NCBI RefSeq assembly: GCF_040676675.1
Contig: NZ_JBFAPK010000003.1
Location: 186,001-250,000, forward strand
From: JBFAPK01 sp040676675
Lineage (GTDB): Bacteria > Actinomycetota > Actinomycetes > Mycobacteriales > Micromonosporaceae
Length of the DNA: 64,000 nucleotides
Direction of reading: 5' to 3'
Shown: positions 8,168 through 18,366 of the stretch, one piece after another
Layout: each line of letters opens with the position of its first letter
Position numbering within the stretch: the first letter of the stretch is position 1
The notes under the pieces: model-generated
What the model was told of the DNA's origin: nothing
What the model saw: only the letters and a program-made list of their open reading frames with translations
Database searches by the model: none
Translations under genes and position numbers: made by a program

Positions 8168-10537
8168 ATGAAGGTCCGCACTACCAAGATCAGAACGGCG
8201 GTCCCGACGGCGCAGCGGGCCCCGGCGGCGGTACCGACGGGCGAGGCGCCGCTCGCGGCCCGGGCCCTGGCGCCGCGCGACCTGCTGCGATTGCAGCGTA
8301 CGGCCGGCAACCGGGCGGTCGCGTCGATGCTCACCGTCCAGCGCTGCGGGCCCGTACCGTGCGACTGCCCGCCGGAGAAGCAGGAGGCGGCCCGGGCCGA
8401 GCTGGCCGCGCGCGACGCCGGGGCCGGAGACTCCCTCGTCGACGACTCGCTGCAACGCCAGTCCACCGGGGCGGGCGGCGAGACCACCGGCCCGGGGCCG
8501 GCGGGTGGCGAGACCGAGCCGGCGAGCCCGGAGCCGGCATCCGACGGCGCGCGCCCGGACGCGGGGCGGCGGGCACCGGTGGTCCACGCGCCGCTGACCT
8601 CGCCCCGGTTCGCGGGCGAGTCGAAGCTCCAGGCCTGTGCGGCCGACGCGGACCGGCTGCGGCCGGGCGACCGGGGCGGCCCGGTCGAGAAGGTGCAGCA
8701 GGCACTGACCGATCTCGGGTACGACCTCGGTACCGTCGACGGCCGGTACGGCGCCCGCACGGCCGCCGCGGTCCGCACCTTCAAGGCCGACAACCGGCTC
8801 GGTTTCGAGCAGTACGGCGACGTCGGGCCGGGCACCATCGGGCGGCTGGACCAGCTCTTCCCGCCGGGGCCGCCCCGGTTCTGCCCGCTGCCGGTGGCCG
8901 CCGGGGCGGACCCGGACACACCCGCGCAGACCCTCGTACAGGCCGTCGTACAGACCCAGCCGGTGGCGGCGCCGGAGCACGGCGACGCCGGTCAGGAACC
9001 CTGCGTGGAGCCGCCCGTACCGCCATCGCCGGTCCCCGTGCCACCCGGCCCGGTGCCACCGGGGCCTCAGCCGCCCGAGCCGGTGCCGCCGGGGCCGGTG
9101 CCGCCCGGTCCAGTCCCGCCCGGACCGGTCCCACCCGGACCACAACCACCCGAGCCGGTGCCACCCGGACCGGTCCCACCCGGACCGCAGCCGACGCCGG
9201 TCACGCCCAACTTCGCCCGGAACCCGGGCGGCTGCGCCATCACCGAGCCGCCGGCGGCGCCCGCCACCGTCGCCGCCCTGCCGTTCACGCCCGACCCGAG
9301 CGCGACCCTGCCCGCGACGGAGACCCCGCTGCCGCTCGACTCCATCAAGGACTCCTCCCCGTTCTGGGCCCACGGCGACGCCGAGAAGTTCGCCGAGGAG
9401 ATGGCGACCTGCTACCAGGGCCGCAAGCCGAAGGACCCGAAGCTGTGGCGGGACAAGAGCCAGCTCCAGCAGGACTTCGACGACGTGCTCCAGGCGTCGT
9501 TCACGCGCAGCTCGTTCGGGGTGCCCTGGTGGCGGCTGCCGGACCGGCTCGTGTCCGGGCTGAAACAGGAGCGGACGACGTTCAAGAAGAAGAACCCGAA
9601 GGCCACCGACCCGACCATCGAGCTGCACATGCAGACGATCCGGCACAAGCAGCGGGAGACGGTTCGCCAGTGGGAGGCGAACGCGGTGTGGGGCTGGATG
9701 GTCGAGCGGCGGGACCGGCTCGACTTCGAGACCATCGGCGCGAGCGGCGGCAGGCGGGCGGATCCCGTACCGGAGATCCTCTCCCCGGACCAGCGGGCCA
9801 AGGCGATCCACGACCGCCTCGACCAGCTGAAGAAGCCGCTCAGCGAGAAGGAGAAGAAGGCGGCGCTGGCCAAGGCCGCCGCCGCGGCCGGCAAGCAGCC
9901 CGAGGAGCTGACCGGGCCCGAGCAGCAGGCGGCGCTGGCGCAGGCCGAGGAGGCGAAGCTCAAGGGGCTGGGGCAGCTCAACGAGGGCGCCTTCAAGAAG
10001 GCCCGGATCGACGCCGAGCAGGCCGCCGGCAACCTGGTCGTACCGACCACGGCGGACTTCGCCGGCTGGGCCGAGGACGGGAAGACCCCGGTGCACAAGA
10101 CGATGCTCGACATCCTGCGGGCCATCCAGTCCGATTTCGGCACCTTCTCGGCCGGCACCTACGGCGGCATGTCGGGCGAGCACGCGAGCGGCGGGTTCAA
10201 GGGGCGCTTCCGGTCGCTCGACATGTACCCGGAGAGCCCGAAGCAGGCGGCGTACTTCGGCAAGGACGTCGCGTTCCGCTTCGCCGAGGCGATCGACACC
10301 GCCGCCGGGAAGCTGGGCTTCACGTACCAGATCCTCTACGACGACTACGTGGTGGCCCGCGAGTTCAACGCGCGCGCCCACGGCGGCAAGGGCGCCGAGC
10401 ACGGCCGGATGGGCAACCAGGACAACGTCACGGAGGAAGAGGTCAAGCTGCCCGACGGTACGACGGTGAAGCGGCCGGGCAACCTCAACTGGCACGGCCC
10501 GTTGGTGACGCACTTCCACGTCGACTTCTCGTACTGA
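8168..10537 (+). CDS. Modular LQRTAGN-motif protein with peptidoglycan-binding domain and possible M15-like C-terminus
   Basis: The ATG at 8168 follows GGAGG; the product is 789 residues. Residues about 38-56 carry LLRLQRTAGNRAV, a motif found near the N-terminus of proteins linked to extracellular contractile injection systems (often with DUF4157). A short Cys segment follows (CGPVPCDCPP). Residues about 160-235 form a peptidoglycan-binding_1 domain (LRPGDRGGPVEKVQQAL). Residues about 280-345 are a PPGP repeat linker. Then comes a helical, Lys/Glu-rich centre (about 400-640). The last 130 residues contain SGEHASGG, a LDMYP Asp and a final THFHVDF, which recall the zinc ligands of M15 D,D/L,D-peptidases, though with unusual spacing. 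There is no signal peptide, as expected for injected cargo. No contractile apparatus genes are in the window. Confidence 0.72.
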   Translation: MKVRTTKIRTAVPTAQRAPAAVPTGEAPLAARALAPRDLLRLQRTAGNRAVASMLTVQRCGPVPCDCPPEKQEAARAELAARDAGAGDSLVDDSLQRQSTGAGGETTGPGPAGGETEPASPEPASDGARPDAGRRAPVVHAPLTSPRFAGESKLQACAADADRLRPGDRGGPVEKVQQALTDLGYDLGTVDGRYGARTAAAVRTFKADNRLGFEQYGDVGPGTIGRLDQLFPPGPPRFCPLPVAAGADPDTPAQTLVQAVVQTQPVAAPEHGDAGQEPCVEPPVPPSPVPVPPGPVPPGPQPPEPVPPGPVPPGPVPPGPVPPGPQPPEPVPPGPVPPGPQPTPVTPNFARNPGGCAITEPPAAPATVAALPFTPDPSATLPATETPLPLDSIKDSSPFWAHGDAEKFAEEMATCYQGRKPKDPKLWRDKSQLQQDFDDVLQASFTRSSFGVPWWRLPDRLVSGLKQERTTFKKKNPKATDPTIELHMQTIRHKQRETVRQWEANAVWGWMVERRDRLDFETIGASGGRRADPVPEILSPDQRAKAIHDRLDQLKKPLSEKEKKAALAKAAAAAGKQPEELTGPEQQAALAQAEEAKLKGLGQLNEGAFKKARIDAEQAAGNLVVPTTADFAGWAEDGKTPVHKTMLDILRAIQSDFGTFSAGTYGGMSGEHASGGFKGRFRSLDMYPESPKQAAYFGKDVAFRFAEAIDTAAGKLGFTYQILYDDYVVAREFNARAHGGKGAEHGRMGNQDNVTEEEVKLPDGTTVKRPGNLNWHGPLVTHFHVDFSY
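9022..9195. repeat. Coding repeat: PPGP linker
   Basis: Degenerate 9- to 12-bp units encode about a dozen Pro-Pro-Gly-Pro blocks, with interspersed QPPEP variants. It forms the linker between the peptidoglycan-binding domain and the C-terminal half of the protein at 8168-10537. Confidence 0.85.
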
Positions 10538-10564
10538 GGCCGGGGCAGCCGCGCCGCACGGTCC

Positions 10565-10590
10565 GCGCCCCGTCCCGTCGGGCGGGGCGC
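10565..10590 (+). terminator. GC hairpin downstream of the modular protein gene
   Basis: GCGCCCCG and CGGGGCGC flank a short centre with a few mismatches; it lies 28 bp after the stop at 10537. There is no T-run. Confidence 0.45.
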
Positions 10591-10664
10591 GACGCGCTGA
10601 CCCCGTCCCGTAGCCCGGGTTGTGTCGCGAACGCGCGCGCCGTCCACGGCTTGCCCGCACACCC

Positions 10665-10701
10665 TTGACATCCATGAAACTCGATTGCAAGCTTGCTGCA
10701 A
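10665..10701 (+). promoter_or_regulatory. Amylase promoter with MalR-type operator
   Basis: TTGACA at 10665-10670 is a consensus -35. The place of the -10 is taken by TTGCAAGCTTGCTGCAA (10685-10701), an inverted repeat of TTGCA units. It matches the TTGCAAG/CTTGCAG repeats known to be bound by the LacI-family repressor MalR (Reg1) upstream of Streptomyces maltose and alpha-amylase genes. Repression without maltodextrin is the expected effect. Confidence 0.7.
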
Positions 10702-10772
10702 AATTTCTCCCGGCTCCATCGACTCCCGCTCACCCCACGAGATCCGTCCCCTCGTACGACAGGAGTCCGCCC

Positions 10773-12212
10773 ATGCGACGGAGAACCACCCTCGCGGCAA
10801 CGCTCGCGACCGCCCTGGTGGCGACGCTGACCGCGCCGGTCGGCAGGCCGGCGACCGCCGCACCGCCCGGCGCCAAGGACGTGATCGTCCAGCTCTTCGA
10901 GTGGAACTGGCCCTCCGTGGCGGCGGAGTGCCAGAACTTCCTCGGGCCGCGCGGCTACGGCTACGTCCAGGTCTCCCCACCCCAGGAACACGTCACCGGG
11001 CAGCAGTGGTGGGTCGCCTACCAACCGGTCAGCTACCGGATCGAGTCCCGCAAGGGCACCCGGGCCCAGTTCCAGTCGATGGTGAACGCCTGCCACAACG
11101 CCGGCGTGAAGGTCATCGTCGACGCGGTGGTCAACCACACGACCGGCGTGGGGTCCGGCACCGGCTGGGCCGGGTCCACCTACACGCCGTACACCTATCC
11201 CGGCATCTACCAGAGTCAGGACTTCCACCACTGCGGTCGCAACGGCAACGACGACATCGTCAACTACAACGACCGGTGGGAGGTACAGAACTGCGAGCTG
11301 GTCAACCTCGCCGACCTCGCGACCGAGACCGAGTACGTCCGCGGTCGGCTCGCCGGGTACCTCAACGACCTGCTCAGCCTCGGGGTGGACGGGTTCCGCA
11401 TGGACGGCAGCAAGCACATGCCGGCCGCCGACATCGCCGCCGTCAAGGCGAAGCTCTCCCGGTCGGCGTACCTGGTGCAGGAGGTCATCTACGGGGCCGG
11501 CGAGCCGATCCAGCCCACCGAGTACACCGGCAACGGCGACGTCCACGAGTTCCGGTACGGCAAGGACCTCGGCCGGGTGTTCCGCCGGGAGAAGCTGGCG
11601 TACCTGAACAACTTCGGCGAGCCCTGGGGCTACCTCGCCAGCGGCAAGGCCGTGGTCTTCACCGACAACCACGACACCCAGCGCGACGGCGGCGACGTGC
11701 TGACGTACCGGGACAACGGCGTCTACGCGCTCGCGAACGCGTTCATGCTCGCCTGGCCGTACGGCTCCCCGGCGGTGATGTCCAGCTACGAGTTCGGCAA
11801 CCGGGACCAGGGTCCGCCGTCGGACGCCAGCGGCAGGACGAACAACTCGACCTGCTTCAGCGGCGGCTGGCGCTGCGAACACCGCTGGCAGGTGATCGCC
11901 AACATGGTCGGCTTCCACAACGCCGTCGCCGGAACCTCGGTGGTCAACTGGTACGACAACGGCAACAACCACATCGCGTTCGGCCGCAACGGCAAGGGCT
12001 ACCTCACCATCAACGACGAGGAGAGCGCGGTCGACGGCCGCTCGTACCGGACGAACCTGCCCGCCGGACGGTATTGCGACGTCATCCACGGCGACCACAC
12101 CGGCGGCTCCTGCACCGGCCCGGTCATCACCGTGGACGCGAGCGGCTGGTTCCAGGCGAACGTACCCGCGCACGACGCGGTCGCCATCCACGTCGGCGCG
12201 AAGATCGGCTGA
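10773..12212 (+). CDS. amy: Secreted alpha-amylase (GH13)
   Basis: The ATG at 10773 follows AGGAG at 10761-10765. The 479-residue protein starts with a Sec signal (RRRTTLAATLATALVATLTA, cleavage near ATA-APP). The GH13 conserved regions are in order: VDAVVNHTTG (region I), GFRMDGSKHM (region II, catalytic Asp), VQEVIYGAGE (region III, acid/base Glu) and FTDNHDTQR (region IV, Asp). It hydrolyses internal alpha-1,4 bonds of starch outside the cell. The C-terminus is the usual beta domain (about residues 390-479). There is no starch-binding CBM20, so it is shorter than many Streptomyces amylases. Upstream it has a MalR-type site. Confidence 0.95.
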   Translation: MRRRTTLAATLATALVATLTAPVGRPATAAPPGAKDVIVQLFEWNWPSVAAECQNFLGPRGYGYVQVSPPQEHVTGQQWWVAYQPVSYRIESRKGTRAQFQSMVNACHNAGVKVIVDAVVNHTTGVGSGTGWAGSTYTPYTYPGIYQSQDFHHCGRNGNDDIVNYNDRWEVQNCELVNLADLATETEYVRGRLAGYLNDLLSLGVDGFRMDGSKHMPAADIAAVKAKLSRSAYLVQEVIYGAGEPIQPTEYTGNGDVHEFRYGKDLGRVFRREKLAYLNNFGEPWGYLASGKAVVFTDNHDTQRDGGDVLTYRDNGVYALANAFMLAWPYGSPAVMSSYEFGNRDQGPPSDASGRTNNSTCFSGGWRCEHRWQVIANMVGFHNAVAGTSVVNWYDNGNNHIAFGRNGKGYLTINDEESAVDGRSYRTNLPAGRYCDVIHGDHTGGSCTGPVITVDASGWFQANVPAHDAVAIHVGAKIG

Positions 12213-12216
12213 CCGG

Positions 12217-12951
12217 TCAGAACGACAGCAGGCGGAACGTGCCGACCGTACGGAAGCCGAGGCGGCGGTAGACCGGCTCGCCGGCCGCGCTCGCGGTGAG
12301 CGCGGCGGTGCGTACGCCGTGCTCCGCCGCCAGGTCGAGGGCGGCCCTCGTCATCGCGGCGCCGATGCCCCGCCGGCGGTGCTCGGGCTGGGTACCGACG
12401 AAAAAGAGCGTGAGCAGGCCGTGGCTCAGCCAGGCGACGGCGGTACCGACGACGCGGCCGTCGTCGAGGCGGCCGGCCAGCCTCACCACGGTGCCGTCCC
12501 CGGCGAACGCCTTCTCCCGTTCGACCGTGGCCGCCACCCCCTCCGGGCGGATTCCGGAGACCCGGGAGTACGCCCCGACGAACTCGTCCAGCTCGGCGGT
12601 CTCCGCGATGCGCAGCCCGGCCGGGATCGGCGCGGGCGCGGCCCGGTCGATCTCCACGGCCATGATCGGCATCTCGCCGAGCGGGACCGCGCCGAGGGTG
12701 ACCAGGGTGTCGGCGGTGCCGGCGTCGCTGTCCGGCCCCGCCCACCAGAGCCGGGGTACGCCGTCGAGGCGCTCGCGGGCCTCGGCGAGCGCGTCCCGCG
12801 GAGCGCGTCCGGAGACCCGCAGCACGCCGTTGAGGCTCGCGTGCGGTACGCCGCTGCGGTACGTCACCAGGTCGGGTCCGCCGGTCGCGCCGATGTCCCA
12901 GCCGAGCAGGTACGCCCGGTGCGCGGCGAGCAGCGTGTCGAGGGGTTCCAC
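12217..12951 (-). CDS. GNAT family N-acetyltransferase
   Basis: This 244-residue protein is best started at GTG 12951 (VEPLDTLLAAH). Residues about 165-225 have a GNAT acetyl-CoA site: FFVGTQPEHRRRGIGAAM (Q/RxxGxG/A) and then EPVYRRLGFRTVG (beta-7). The N-terminal half is a divergent GNAT-like region, as in two-domain proteins. The acceptor substrate is unknown. It ends 4 bp from the amylase gene in a convergent arrangement with no terminator between. Confidence 0.85.
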   Translation of the reverse strand: MEPLDTLLAAHRAYLLGWDIGATGGPDLVTYRSGVPHASLNGVLRVSGRAPRDALAEARERLDGVPRLWWAGPDSDAGTADTLVTLGAVPLGEMPIMAVEIDRAAPAPIPAGLRIAETAELDEFVGAYSRVSGIRPEGVAATVEREKAFAGDGTVVRLAGRLDDGRVVGTAVAWLSHGLLTLFFVGTQPEHRRRGIGAAMTRAALDLAAEHGVRTAALTASAAGEPVYRRLGFRTVGTFRLLSF

Positions 12952-13151
12952 GGACGCGACCCTAGCGCTCCCCGGTCCTGACCTGCGAAGTCCCGGAACC
13001 GGGGCGGCCCAGCCGCCGCCGGCCCCGGAACGTTCGGCACCGCAATGCCCGGTCGCCGCCCGGCCCGGGAAGCTGCCCGGTCGCCGTCCGGCAGCGAGGA
13101 TGCCCGCCGCCGTCCGGCCCGGGGGCCGGTCGTCGTCCGGCCCGTCGTGCC

Positions 13152-14165
13152 TCAGCCGCGGGAGCGCGGCAGGCAGCACTTCTTGTACTTGTTCCCGGAG
13201 CCGCACCAGCACGGCTCGTTGCGCTCCGGCGGCCAGCCGATCTGGCCCGGCCCGGCCGCGAGCTGTCCCGCGTACCCGGCCAGCACCTTCCGGTCCGTCG
13301 GCTCGCCGTCGCGACCCTTGGCGTAACCGCCCAGCCCGTCCACCGAGCCGGGAAGCAGGCTCAGCCCGGTACGCCCGGCGCCGGCCAGCCGGACCAGTTC
13401 CCGCTCCAGCCGGGCGCGGTGCTCGTCCCAGGTCCCGCCGTACGACTCCGCCAGGGCGGGCCACTGGGCCACCAGCCGGTCGAACTCGGGCCGCGACCAG
13501 AAGAGCAGGTCGCTCTCGGCGGCCTCGGTGCCCGCCCGGGCGGCCGTGTTGGCGAGCCGGGTCTCCAGCCGGTCCGCCAGGTTGTCGTGCTGGTCGTGCG
13601 GCAACCCCAGCGCGTGGCGTACCCGGTGCCGCTGCTGGAGCAGGAAGAAGAGGAGACCGGCCTCGTCGGCGGTCGCCGGCTCGGCGGACTGGTCCGGGGA
13701 GGCGGCGCGTTCGGCGAGCGCGGCCTGCACCGCCTCGGTGAGCCACTCCTCGGCCAACCGGGTGCGCCCGCCGGCGGCCAGCGCGGCGCTGACGTAGGCG
13801 GCGGCGTCGGAGTACCGGGTGAGCAGCGGGCGCAGGGGTTCGAGTTCGGCCATCGCCTCGTCCGCGCGCCCCGACCGGAACAGGATCCGGGCCCGCAGCG
13901 CCCGGGCGGCGCCGGCCCGGGTGTCGTCCCGCGTCCCGTACGCCTCGACGGCCCGGTCCGCGTACCGCAGCGCGGCCTCCAGCTTGCTCCGGCTCTCGGC
14001 GATCTCGGCGGCGAGCGCGAGGGCGTAGCCGGCGTCGTCGGGGTCGGCCAACTGCCCGGCCTCCACCGCCTCGGCGAGCTGGGCCGCGGCACCCAGCGGG
14101 TCGGCGGCACCGAGGGCGGACTGACGAATTTCGTTGAGATCTGCGCTGGTCAGATCGGTCTTCAT
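13152..14165 (-). CDS. SEC-C motif protein with TPR-like helices
   Basis: A 337-residue protein starting MKTDLTSADL at ATG 14165. The bulk is alpha-helical with TPR-like repeats (for example KLEAALRYADRAVEAYG, residues about 60-115). The end carries a SEC-C zinc motif, EPCWCGSGNKYKKCC (CxCx8CC, last 20 residues), as at the C-terminus of SecA, where it binds zinc. Such proteins are common in actinobacteria, but their role is unknown. Confidence 0.85.
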   Translation of the reverse strand: MKTDLTSADLNEIRQSALGAADPLGAAAQLAEAVEAGQLADPDDAGYALALAAEIAESRSKLEAALRYADRAVEAYGTRDDTRAGAARALRARILFRSGRADEAMAELEPLRPLLTRYSDAAAYVSAALAAGGRTRLAEEWLTEAVQAALAERAASPDQSAEPATADEAGLLFFLLQQRHRVRHALGLPHDQHDNLADRLETRLANTAARAGTEAAESDLLFWSRPEFDRLVAQWPALAESYGGTWDEHRARLERELVRLAGAGRTGLSLLPGSVDGLGGYAKGRDGEPTDRKVLAGYAGQLAAGPGQIGWPPERNEPCWCGSGNKYKKCCLPRSRG

Positions 14166-14266
14166 CGGCACCGTCCCACGGTACTGCGGGAAAGGATCCG
14201 CCGCCGTTGATCTGGGTCTCACTCCTCGTCGACCACCTCGCCGGCCGCCGCGTCGACCACCTCGCC

Positions 14267-14334
14267 GATCATGGAGTTGTGGCTCGGACATACCGGGGCG
14301 TCTGCCCCGTATCTCCAGCCACAACTCCATGATC
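14267..14334. repeat. Long perfect palindrome with inner hairpin
   Basis: GATCATGGAGTTGTGGCT (14267-14284) is the exact inverse complement of 14317-14334. Between the arms, ATACCGGGGC and GCCCCGTAT can make a second hairpin around GTCT. The element sits between the subtilisin stop and the SEC-C start, both transcribed leftward. It has no T-run. It may terminate the protease mRNA, or it may be a copy of a dispersed palindromic element. Confidence 0.8.
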
Positions 14335-14406
14335 GACGCGGTGCGAGCCGGTGCGAGCCGGCGCGGGTTTGGTGCGGGTTTGGTGCGGGGCGGTGCCGCC
14401 GTGGGG

Positions 14407-15609
<1,203 letters not shown>

Positions 15610-15771
15610 CCGTTTCCTCCCCAGATCGATGGCCGAGCACGCTTCGACACCCCTGGCGAGGTCGGTCCGGCCGAGTGATCAGTGAAGCGGACGCTAACAG
15701 CCACATAGACCCATGGAAAGGTTTCGAGTCCCCTAATCACCCCATAGTGACGGCTTCCCGGCCGGGTACGA

Positions 15772-16743
15772 CTACGAGTAGCCGTACGGCTCGTGCGGGC
15801 GGTACGGCGCCTCGATCGCCGCGGTCTCCGCCGCAGTGAGTTCGAGGTCGACCGCGCGCAGGACGTCGTCGAGCTGGTCCGCCCTGGTCGCCCCGATGAT
15901 CGGCGCGCTCACCGCCGGCTTGCCCAGCAGCCAGGCCAACGCGACCCGGGCGGGCGGTACGTCGCGCGTGGCGGCCACCGCGCGCAGCGCGTCCACGATC
16001 TCCGCGTCGCCGTCACCGGTTCTCGACCGGTCCCCCTCGGCCCGCGACCGGGTCGTACCGCCGGGCGCGCCGGGCGAGCGGGCGAGCAGTCCCCGGGCCA
16101 GCGGGCTGTACGGCAGCACGCCCACCCCCTGGTCTCCGCAGATCGGGATCATTTCCCGCTCCTCCTCCCGATAGACCAGGTTGTACCTGGTCTGCATCGA
16201 GACGAACCGCGTCCATCCGCCCAACTGTGCCGTGTGCTGCGCCTTGGCGAACTGCCACGCGCGCATCAGCGACGCACCGAGGTAGCGCACCTTGCCGCCG
16301 CGAACCAGATCGTCCAGCGCCGACATGGTCTCCTCGACCGGCGTACCGTGGTCCCAGCGGTGGATCTGGTACAGGTCGATGTGGTCGGTTCCGAGGCGCC
16401 GCAGCGACGCGTCGACGGCGGCCATGATGTGCTTACGGCTCAGCCCGCGGCCGTTGGGGCCGTCTCCCGTCGGGTAGTAGACCTTGGTTGCGAGCACGTA
16501 GTCGTCGCGCCGTGCGAAGAACCTGCCGAGCAGCCGCCCGGTGAGCCGCTCGCTCGCCCCGTCGGAGTACATGTCCGCGGTGTCGAAGAAGGTCACGCCC
16601 GCCTCCACGGCGCGCCGTACGATCGGCTCCGCCGCTTCCTCGGGCAGCGACCAGGCCAGCACGGCCGGATCGCCGAAGCTCATCATCCCCAGGCCGATCC
16701 GCGACACCATCAGCCCGGACGCGCCCAGTCGCTGGTAACGCAC
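15772..16743 (-). CDS. Aldo/keto reductase
   Basis: The GTG at 16743 follows GGAGGGGAACGCGAG and gives 323 residues. RLGASGLMVSRIGLG opens the TIM barrel. FFDTADMYSDGASE holds the catalytic Asp and Tyr, VLATKVYYP the Lys, and DLYQIHRWD the His. It is similar to the YajO/oxidoreductase group of NADPH-dependent AKRs that reduce aldehydes or ketones. Longer upstream starts have no ribosome site. An acidic/Arg insert (RSRAEGDRSRTGDGDAE, about residue 230) replaces a variable loop. Confidence 0.9.
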   Translation of the reverse strand: MRYQRLGASGLMVSRIGLGMMSFGDPAVLAWSLPEEAAEPIVRRAVEAGVTFFDTADMYSDGASERLTGRLLGRFFARRDDYVLATKVYYPTGDGPNGRGLSRKHIMAAVDASLRRLGTDHIDLYQIHRWDHGTPVEETMSALDDLVRGGKVRYLGASLMRAWQFAKAQHTAQLGGWTRFVSMQTRYNLVYREEEREMIPICGDQGVGVLPYSPLARGLLARSPGAPGGTTRSRAEGDRSRTGDGDAEIVDALRAVAATRDVPPARVALAWLLGKPAVSAPIIGATRADQLDDVLRAVDLELTAAETAAIEAPYRPHEPYGYS

Positions 16744-17146
16744 CTCGCGTTCCCCTCCCCCGCCTCCGCCTGGCCTCGCCGACGGCCGCCCGGCGTGCCC
16801 GCGGCCCCGGACCGGGCCGAGCCGGGCCGAGCCCCGGCTCGGCGCCTGCCGCCGCGGCAGCTGATCGATACCAGTTTTCACGACCAACGGTGATCCACAA
16901 CCCGGACTATGAGCCACCCGAGTTCTCGCCCAGCCCCGGTCCCGGGCGCTCACCGCCGCCCGGCGGCTCGGGCCCCTCCGGGCGCTCGGGACGCTCGGAG
17001 CCGCTCGGGGCGGCGAAACGGGCAATTTCTCCCGATGAGTCGTGTTATGAACTAGAAGGCGATGGCTTCGGTGGCGGTCACGAGCACCACCCCGCCTGGG
17101 CAGTTCGAACAGGAGTCGCGGATGCGGGTGGGATCCGGACCGGTCC
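16744..17146. other. 403-bp intergenic region
   Basis: This region separates divergent aldo/keto reductase and LtrA genes. An ORF at 16890-17165 could encode 91 residues starting MIHNPDYEPP (Pro/Gly/Ser-rich), but it overlaps the LtrA start and has no ribosome site, so I do not call it. The stretch 17015-17065 is locally AT-richer (for example GTTATGAACTAGAAGG) and is the best place for the ltrA promoter. Confidence 0.5.
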
Positions 17147-18352
17147 ATGCCGGGACCGGTCATGACGGATGACGCCCGCAGCGCCCCGGTGCCGACGACG
17201 CGTCAGGAAGAGCGCCGGGTCAGCCTGCTGGAACTCTTCTTCGACCTGGTCTTCGTGGTCGCCCTGGCGAACATCTCGGGCAGCCTGTCGCGCGAACTGA
17301 ACCCGCTCGGGGCGCTGCACTCCGCCGTCATGCTCATGGCGCTCTGGTGGGTCTGGTCGATCACCGCGCTGGCCTGCAACATGTACGACGGGCTCCGACC
17401 GCAGATCCGGGCCCTGATCATCACGGTGATGCTCGCGAGCATGCTGCTCGCGATCAACATTCCCACGGCGTTCGTGAACCCCCGGCACGGCCTGATCTTC
17501 GCGGCGAGCTACGTGGCCATCCACCTCAGCCGCCCGGCGTTCCTGGCGCCGCTGGTACGCGGACAGCCCGAGATGCAGCACCGGGCCCAACGGATCCTGT
17601 TCTGGTTCGTGCTCTCCGCCGTGCCGTGGATCGCCGGGGGACTGGTCGACGGCGATGCCCGCCTCGGCTGCTGGCTGCTGGCACTGGCCATCGACTACGG
17701 CGCGTTCTGGGCGGCCTACCCCATCCCCCGGCTCGGGCGGGTACCCCTCGGGCAGCGCCACGTGATGGCCCACCACCTCGCGGAGCGGTACCAGCAGTTC
17801 TTCATCATCGCGCTCGGCGACGCGATCCTGGTGGGCGGGCTCGGGCTCACCGCCAGCACGCACGCCCCGCGCTCGCCCACCCTCGTGGTCTTCTTCCTGC
17901 ACACCCTGCTGCTCTGGCGGGTGTACTCGCACAAGGCCGGCGAACTGCTCCCCGAGGCGATCGCCGCCTCGGTGCAGCCGAAGCACTTCGTCAAGTCCGG
18001 GCCGTACATCCACCTGCTGCTGGTGGCCGGGGCGATGGTCACCGCCGCCGGGTTCAAGCTCGTCATCGCGGACCCGTACGGCGACACCAAGGCGTCCTGG
18101 CTGTGGCTCATCCTCGGCGGTCCGGCGTTGTTCCTGGTCGGCCGCGCCAGCTTCGAGCACCAGGTCTTCAACCGGGTCTCCTGGTCCCGCCCCGGTGGCG
18201 TGGTCGCCCTCGGGCTGGCCGCACCGATCGCCCTGCACGTACCCCCGCTCGGCGCCACCGCGGCCGCCACCGTGGTGCTGGCCGGCGTCGCCTTCGCCGA
18301 CGCCCGCCGCAGCTGGCACAAACCACCGGAGCACCCCGCCCCGCCGAGATAG
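17147..18352 (+). CDS. ltrA: Low temperature requirement A (LtrA) family membrane protein
   Basis: A 401-residue polytopic protein. The N-terminal signature is EERRVSLLELFFDLVFVVAL (residues about 21-40), diagnostic of LtrA. About ten hydrophobic helices follow, among them ALWWVWSITALACNMY and FFIIALGDAILVGGLGL. LtrA was named from a Listeria mutant unable to grow in the cold; its molecular function is unknown. ATG 17162 (MTDDARS) is an equally good start and gives 396 residues; neither has a clear Shine-Dalgarno sequence. Confidence 0.88.
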   Translation: MPGPVMTDDARSAPVPTTRQEERRVSLLELFFDLVFVVALANISGSLSRELNPLGALHSAVMLMALWWVWSITALACNMYDGLRPQIRALIITVMLASMLLAINIPTAFVNPRHGLIFAASYVAIHLSRPAFLAPLVRGQPEMQHRAQRILFWFVLSAVPWIAGGLVDGDARLGCWLLALAIDYGAFWAAYPIPRLGRVPLGQRHVMAHHLAERYQQFFIIALGDAILVGGLGLTASTHAPRSPTLVVFFLHTLLLWRVYSHKAGELLPEAIAASVQPKHFVKSGPYIHLLLVAGAMVTAAGFKLVIADPYGDTKASWLWLILGGPALFLVGRASFEHQVFNRVSWSRPGGVVALGLAAPIALHVPPLGATAAATVVLAGVAFADARRSWHKPPEHPAPPR

Positions 18353-18366
18353 CCCCGCCGGTGGGA

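Noticed and set aside
9022..9195. CRISPR-like or tandem repeat array
   Set aside because: The repeats are codon-periodic Pro/Gly units inside a coding sequence.
8138..10690. 850-residue minus-strand ORF opposite the modular protein
   Set aside because: It is a GC-rich antisense shadow: Arg/Leu/Val-rich with no domains, while the plus strand has a ribosome site and clear motifs.
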